Positions 59,662 to 64,000 of a stretch of DNA of 64,000 nt are shown here, one piece after another. Location of the stretch: the NCBI GenBank assembly GCA_965216885.1, contig OZ244209.1, forward strand, positions 4,154,001 through 4,218,000, read 5' to 3'. The notes beneath the pieces are model-generated. The model did not search any database. It saw only the letters and a list, made by a program, of their open reading frames with translations, and was not told where the DNA came from. How positions within the stretch are numbered: position 1 is the first letter of the stretch; the number at the start of each line of letters is the position of its first letter. Position numbers and translations under genes: made by a program. The stretch comes from CAYNJG01 sp965216885. Its GTDB lineage: Bacteria; Planctomycetota; Planctomycetia; Pirellulales; Pirellulaceae.

Positions 59662-60482
59662 TGCCGAACAGATTCACGGCCACCGAGAAGTGGCACGACA
59701 AGTGGTTTCAACCGCTTCGACCCGAGTTCAAGCTGGCTTGGCTGTACCTCGTCGACAACTGCGACGCGGGTGGTTTCATCGACTTGAACGCCGGTTTGGC
59801 GGATTTCCAGATCGGCTACGAGGTGGACTGGGAGCGGTTCTTGCACGAGTGCGGCGACCGTGTCACGAAACTCGCCAGCGGAAAGCTATGGGTGGTTCGT
59901 TTCGCTGAATTCCAGCAGAAAACCACCGTCTTGAATCAGAAGAACAATCACCACGTGTCGATTGTTCGTTGCTTTCAGAAGCACGGTGTGAACCCCGTGG
60001 GGCATGGATATTCTATCGAAAATTCACCCAGATCTACCAAGGGGCTAACTAGCCCCAAAGAAGCCCCTAGCTTGGGGCCCTGTAAAGGTAAAGGTAAAGG
60101 TAAAGGTGAAGTTGAAACTGGCTCAGCCGCGGTCCGTGATTTCGTCGAGCGATGGAATGCAACCTCAGGAGTTGCACAAGTCAGAAATGGGGAATTGTCG
60201 GCGACTCGCCAACGAGCACTTCGAAATCGCTTGAGCACTCCAGGTTGGTACGGCGACTTCATGAGCGCCCTCTCCAAGTTTCCCTTGCGGTGTTTTCAGA
60301 AGCCGGGCGGTTTCAAGCCTGACGCCGACTGGATCTTGCGTCCTGATACCGTCAGCAAAGTGTTGGAAGGCAAGTACGACTGGTCACCGGATGGTAACCA
60401 CGGTGCGTCCTCGCAATCTTCTTCACCGATGCCCGAGCCACCACCCATCAAACGCCTTGCCGACAAGGAGACAGCAGCATGA
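59661..60482 (+). CDS. helicase-loader / replication-initiator-like protein
   Basis: I choose ATG 59661, eight bases after GGAGG, over 59646. The 273-residue protein has an N-terminal segment like phage replisome organisers (NRFTATEKWHDKWFQPL, KLAWLYLVDNCDAGGFI), a linker of Gly-Lys repeats, and a C-terminal segment (DADWILRPDTVSKVLEGKYDW) like the end of phage replication proteins of the O/DnaD type. It likely recruits the helicase encoded next. Its stop overlaps the helicase start by four bases (ATGA). The assignment is by style and context. Confidence 0.72.
   Translation: MPNRFTATEKWHDKWFQPLRPEFKLAWLYLVDNCDAGGFIDLNAGLADFQIGYEVDWERFLHECGDRVTKLASGKLWVVRFAEFQQKTTVLNQKNNHHVSIVRCFQKHGVNPVGHGYSIENSPRSTKGLTSPKEAPSLGPCKGKGKGKGEVETGSAAVRDFVERWNATSGVAQVRNGELSATRQRALRNRLSTPGWYGDFMSALSKFPLRCFQKPGGFKPDADWILRPDTVSKVLEGKYDWSPDGNHGASSQSSSPMPEPPPIKRLADKETAA
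60082..60111 (+). repeat. 6-bp coding tandem repeat (GTAAAG)
   Basis: Four exact GTAAAG units and one GTGAAG variant encode alternating Gly and Lys in the linker of the replication-initiator-like protein. Confidence 0.9.
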
Positions 60483-61756
60483 CGAAGCACCGCGACGAAG
60501 AAACCGAAATGGCTTTGCTGGGTTGCTTGATTCTCAAGCCCGATATCATCCCGATGATCGCGGGGGACTTAAAGGCGAACGAGTTTGCGAATGACTACCA
60601 CCGTAGGCTGTATACCGCGCTGCTCGTCATGTATGAGGCCAATGAGCCCGTCGGAGATCTACTGGCCGTGAGGGGCAAAGTCATCGCAATGGGCATCGGA
60701 TGGGATACGGCATACATGGGCCGGATTGCCAGTTCCGTCCCAACGGCGAACAACGCAAAGCACTACGCCGCCACCATCCGAGAGCTCGCAACACGGCGCC
60801 GCGTGATTGAATTGAGCACTGTGTTGCTGCGGCGAGCCAACGACCCAACGTCGCAACTTACCGACATTGCCAGCCACGCCCGCGAGTACCTCGACGTGCT
60901 TGAACGCCAGAGCACGAAAGACACGGCCCGTCCAATCGGCGACGTAATGAGCGACGTCGTTGCCGAGTTTGATCAACCTGCGTGCGGCGGAGGGGTGCCG
61001 ACGGGGTTTCCATCGATCGACTCGAAATTCGGCCGCATGCAGGGATCAGAATTAACAATCGTCGGTGCGAGACCAGGCGGAGGGAAGACAACGTTCTCTA
61101 TTCAGGTCGCTCACCACAACGCAAGTATGGGGCGGAGAGTGTTATATGTGAGCCTCGAAATGGGAGAACTTCAGTTCGCCAAGCGGCTCGCATGCCTCGA
61201 GACCGGCATCGATCCGCGGCTACTTCGCGATGGTGACTGCCCGCCGGAAGAACGTGCGGCAATCGCTCAACTAGCGACCGATATGCAAGAAGCAGAGACG
61301 CCATTCCTGCTTTGGGCTCCGCCTCGCGCCACCCACCGAGACATTGAGGCCCGAGCTCGATACGAGCACGCATGCGGTGGACTGGATTTGCTAATCGTCG
61401 ACCACACCCAGTTGGTGCGAGACACAGACAGTGCGATGCCGCGGTATCAACAGCTCGGCAGATTTACAAAGTGTTTCAAGGCAATCGCGAAGGAATTGAA
61501 GATTCCAGTCATTGCTCAATGCCAGTTGGCCCGCAGCGAGGATCGCCCAGTATTGAGCTCACTCCGTGAGAGCGGTGATATCGAGCAAAATGGGGACAAC
61601 GTTTGGTTTCTGCACCGTGACGAAAACGAACCCAATCAGCGCGAGTACATCGTAGCGAAGTTTCGGAATGGACCGATCGGCTCAACCAAGCTCAGCTTCA
61701 CTGACGGCCGGTTCCAAGACTTCGCGGTGGCTGGGAAATACAAAGAGTTCCCGTGA
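60479..61756 (+). CDS. DnaB-type replicative helicase (element-encoded)
   Basis: The 425-residue protein has the DnaB N-terminal domain (EMALLGCLILKPDIIPM) and a RecA-like helicase domain with Walker A GARPGGGKTTFS, the sensor-like LEMGELQFAKRLA, Walker B LLIVDHTQLV and the DnaB-specific CQLARSEDRPVLSSLRESGDI. It unwinds DNA ahead of replication forks, presumably for the element's own origin. The start ATG overlaps the previous stop. Compared with cellular DnaB (about 450-500 residues) it is slightly shorter but complete. Confidence 0.9.
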   Translation: MTKHRDEETEMALLGCLILKPDIIPMIAGDLKANEFANDYHRRLYTALLVMYEANEPVGDLLAVRGKVIAMGIGWDTAYMGRIASSVPTANNAKHYAATIRELATRRRVIELSTVLLRRANDPTSQLTDIASHAREYLDVLERQSTKDTARPIGDVMSDVVAEFDQPACGGGVPTGFPSIDSKFGRMQGSELTIVGARPGGGKTTFSIQVAHHNASMGRRVLYVSLEMGELQFAKRLACLETGIDPRLLRDGDCPPEERAAIAQLATDMQEAETPFLLWAPPRATHRDIEARARYEHACGGLDLLIVDHTQLVRDTDSAMPRYQQLGRFTKCFKAIAKELKIPVIAQCQLARSEDRPVLSSLRESGDIEQNGDNVWFLHRDENEPNQREYIVAKFRNGPIGSTKLSFTDGRFQDFAVAGKYKEFP

Positions 61757-62497
61757 CAACGAGCAGCGGGGGCGGGCGGCCTTTGGGGTCCTCCGCCGAC
61801 ACCCTGGCGACAGATGCCCGCCCTGAAGGGAATCGATAAAGCCAACACGTTCTTTCGTTTGGGGATAGAATCTGGTAAAGACCGGATTCACGTAGCGGGG
61901 CTCGCGACCCGTGGAAAACGATAGGCACCGAGCGTTTTGTTCGCTGAGGACTCGAAAGTCTGACGGCCGAAGGCCCGCAAATGGAGCCTCACAACCCATC
62001 AGCGATGTGGCGGTATCGCGTAGGTCGGTGCCGGTCACCTTGAACAACAACCGCCAAGACGCCATCGGCGACCAACAGGAACAGCCAACGATTCGCATTC
62101 ATATGGTTCATCTCAATTCCCGGGCTGTCACGAGAAATGGACTTTTTGTGACCCGATCGTGGGAGCGGCGGAGACCCATGCCGGTTCTGGATTCTGCCGG
62201 AGGGAGGTTGCGCATGGACCACTCAACCCCTTAAGGTATCGCGATCACCAGGTCCGATTGTCGGAATTTATGTCAGCCGTTACGACTTCGTTCAGGGCCA
62301 TCGGTGGCGACGCAGTGATAGATACGGCCTTGTCCATCTGAGTTTTCATACCAGACGACCTCGTCGAACCTCGACGCCTTCGCTTGTCGGCACCTTTGTG
62401 CCGCTCGATCATTCGCTCCTCAGCAGACGAGCGCACTGCCGAGTCCGGGAGTTGGTAACCGGTGTCTCCATCCGGGGTAGCCAAGGATATGACAGGA
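61757..62497. other. gene-poor stretch after the helicase
   Basis: About 740 bases contain no ORF with good start, codon use or recognisable product; short ORFs overlap on both strands and look random. No tRNA, repeat array or att copy was recognised. It may be a decayed cargo region or hold an origin. Confidence 0.45.
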
Positions 62498-62772
62498 TCT
62501 CCCAAGTTCCAGGGGACTCTGCATCCGTTTGCGATGTTCCAAATCGACGCCGGCGGAACTGTTTGTACCAGACCACACAGTGCAGCTGCGTGGCCCTTGG
62601 TATGTGGACAGCAAAGGCTCCCACGACAGGTCTTTCGGCGCTCAATAGCATCGCTTTCGGACTCACTGCCTACGCTTCGCCGAGATCGTTGCCTACCACG
62701 ACGCTAGACTCACCTTCCTGAAGCAGCTTCACAATCTGCTCCGGCTTCCGTCGTTTTCGCTTCTTCGTCATC
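62498..62772 (-). pseudogene. broken IS3-family transposase orfA
   Basis: From an ATG at 62772 with an AAAGGAG ribosome site the reading is MTKKRKRRKPEQIVKLLQEG, the usual start of IS3-family OrfA HTH proteins. A stop follows after 33 residues. Downstream, in another frame, GVDLEHRKRMQSPLELGR recalls the end of OrfA. The gene is therefore truncated and frame-shifted; no orfB is seen. It marks past transposon insertion in the element. Confidence 0.6.
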
Positions 62773-63217
62773 GAAAGTCTCCTTTGGCCATGTGGCCCGA
62801 TACACTTCATGATGCGCGCATCATATTTAGGGGAACACTCCACCCCTATCCCAAGCTTCTTGGCGCAACCACCTCAACCGACAGTTCGTAGCCGATGCTC
62901 ACAAACTCAGAGGTCTTTTCCCCGCTGTGAGTTAGCTAGGTGGCTCAACCTCCGAGGCTTGTCCAACCGACTTCAGTTCGAGCATTCGCGAATCTGCTGA
63001 GGATGATGTGGCCTCTGTAACGTAGGAGATCGGCAAGCACGCAGCGGTGTCATCTTTGTGCAGACACCTCCGAGTTTGGAACCAACCTCCGTCGAAGCGA
63101 TTTGCCATCTGCACGGGACAATTGGACCGGTGCAGGTTGACCGTGCTATTCGGCTTCCCCCAAGATGCTTTTGAAGTTTTGGCTTTGGGAGTAGCGTAGG
63201 TGAGCATATCGGATAAC
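62773..63217. other. unassigned stretch
   Basis: No ORF, RNA or repeat that I can support is found here. A 105-residue minus-strand reading frame at 62932-63249 overlaps the next gene and has no recognisable feature. Confidence 0.4.
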
Positions 63218-63751
63218 TTACCGACGCCTTCGGTCCCTTTGGTCGGCAATCTTATCTTGTTCCGTTTTTCGCTTCCTAAGTCGCTCCCTATGGCGTTCTA
63301 CGAAGACGTCAGGATTTTCCGCGAATTCTGGTGCTGTTACGGGAGGCTCACCTGAAGCGAACGGAATGACGAGCCAATCTCCATGCATGTTTTCAGTCGA
63401 AATTTTCTTTAGCAATTCGTCCGCTGAGAGTCTTCCCCTCCATTTCCAATCATCAGACCGCCGCAAAGCGTAGAACATCTCATTGGTGGCATCATCACTT
63501 TTGGGGTTTCTGTTGCACCAATAGGCCAACAGGCTGAGAAGTGCGAGTACAGCTTGGGCTACATGTCTCTCCCACCTGCCCCCACGTCGTCCACGCTGTT
63601 GCACAAGTGGTCTTCGCGCAACTTGAGAAAACTCGTCTGAAGTCTGTGAAACACTCGGTGACTCTTTTTCCCCCAGATCTTGCCCGTGTGTTACGCCTGC
63701 AAGTATGAGCAGGAAGAAAGCAGCTGCGTTTAGCGTGTTGTGATTCCGCAT
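63218..63751 (-). CDS. secreted hypothetical protein, 177 aa
   Basis: The ATG at 63751 begins a good Sec signal peptide (AAAFFLLILAGVTHGQ). A second hydrophobic stretch (AQAVLALLSLLAYW) may be a membrane anchor. The remainder is acidic to basic with a very Arg-rich C-terminus (RHRERLRKRKTEQDK, DQRDRRRR). No domain is recognised. As the only gene seen on the far side of the helicase, it may be cargo of the element. Confidence 0.6.
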   Translation of the reverse strand: MRNHNTLNAAAFFLLILAGVTHGQDLGEKESPSVSQTSDEFSQVARRPLVQQRGRRGGRWERHVAQAVLALLSLLAYWCNRNPKSDDATNEMFYALRRSDDWKWRGRLSADELLKKISTENMHGDWLVIPFASGEPPVTAPEFAENPDVFVERHRERLRKRKTEQDKIADQRDRRRR

Positions 63752-64000
63752 GGCATGACTTTCGATGTCTTGCGTATCGTGAAAGGATCACAGCATGCTA
63801 ATTTGGGCGGGGCAGAAATTCCATCAGATTTCCGTTCACTCTGGAACTCAACTTGCAGGTTAGTTGACCGTTGCTGCACTTACGGACATTGGCTTCGTGA
63901 CCTCGGAGTGAGACTTCGAAGGAGGTTAAGTCGCGTAGGTGGCGACATCCTCAGCAGCTTCGCCGAACAACTAAGTTGCTGAGGATTGACAAACTTCGGA
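63752..64000. other. window edge with an inverted repeat
   Basis: No gene is supported. A 12-bp inverted repeat with one mismatch pairs 63949-63960 with 63973-63984 around a 12-base loop. It is not followed by a T run within the window, so a terminator call is not made. Confidence 0.5.

Larger units (their letters stand above)
57407..64000. mobile_element. selC-linked integrative element, right end not reached
   Basis: Beside the tRNA-Sec gene, a run of + strand genes encodes a tyrosine recombinase, an excisionase-like HTH protein, small orphans, a replication-initiator/helicase-loader-like protein and a DnaB-type helicase. These are the integration and replication modules of a phage, phage satellite or integrative plasmid. 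No capsid, tail, portal or conjugation gene is seen. The chromosomal side is abrupt: ordinary metabolism genes end at the tRNA. The far boundary was not found; no second copy of a tRNA segment was seen by eye to 64000, so the end probably lies outside. The left boundary and the target are inferred. Confidence 0.65.

Noticed and set aside
61682..62098. Possible minus-strand gene after the helicase
   Set aside because: The 138-codon frame overlaps the helicase 3' end, has no ribosome site and a composition of random type; I saw no domain.
62932..63249. Possible 105-residue minus-strand gene
   Set aside because: No ribosome site or recognisable motif is visible, and it overlaps the better supported secreted-protein gene.
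61757..64000. Second att copy of the selC-linked element
   Set aside because: I looked for fragments of tRNA-Sec (acceptor, anticodon and T-arm words) in this stretch and found none; the boundary is probably outside the window.

Overview
The window looks like a chromosomal segment of a Planctomycetota bacterium (Planctomycetia type). The base composition is moderately GC-rich. The protein families are the usual planctomycete set: a DUF1559 pseudopilin with an H-x-DG type C-terminus, a secreted DUF1501 protein, DUF1080 domains, a CxPSR sulfatase, FG-GAP repeats, a protein with the LEPLESRLLL N-terminal motif, a c-type cytochrome-like protein and an orphan H4MPT-pathway fhcC gene. These assignments come from motifs read by eye; no database search was run.

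Layout. 1-9.4 kb: envelope and secreted proteins. These include a lipoprotein, a seven-copy FG-GAP protein, a minus-strand cluster of two related surface proteins plus a DUF11 lipoprotein, and a secreted protein. 9.6-15.2 kb: DUF1559 pseudopilin with its companion lipoprotein, a ferritin-like protein, a DUF389 membrane protein overlapping mobA, and fhcC. 15.5-23.3 kb: SGNH hydrolase, Tat-exported Gfo/Idh oxidoreductase, secreted protein-isoaspartate methyltransferase, HEYAH metallopeptidase, and an RTX-like calcium-binding protein. 23.6-43.7 kb: ABC exporter fused to a DUF1854-like domain, a two-CxxCH protein, an MFS transporter, an FAD oxidoreductase fused to an MnmM-type methyltransferase, DUF1501, SDR, hybrid histidine kinase, sulfatase, LptF/G-like permease, PP2C phosphatase, PEGA lipoprotein, acyltransferase 3 and dinB. 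43.7-53.4 kb: TadE/TadG/TadE cluster, DUF1080-DUF1080-phosphatase fusion, aquaporin, isochorismatase-ThuA fusion, TraB/GumN-like protein and an outer-membrane barrel-like protein. 53.5-57.0 kb: a 1153-residue fatty acyl-AMP ligase / acyl carrier / alpha-oxoamine synthase megasynthase.

At 57.31-57.41 kb lies a selenocysteine tRNA (selC) on the minus strand. Directly beside it begins a mobile element: a tyrosine recombinase, an excisionase-like HTH protein, small ORFs, a helicase-loader/replication-initiator-like protein and a DnaB-type helicase in one + strand run. A gene-poor stretch follows, with a broken IS3-family orfA and one secreted orphan protein. No second att copy was found before the window ends, so the element is probably cut by the window edge.

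The most notable items are: (i) the acyl-AMP ligase-ACP-AOS fusion, which could make an aminoketone or long-chain-base lipid by itself; (ii) an FAD oxidoreductase-MnmM fusion that looks like a reversed-order analogue of bifunctional MnmC; (iii) the selC-linked replicating element whose recombinase family lacks a recognisable first catalytic Arg; and (iv) tandem arrays that begin on native stop codons at several unrelated genes.
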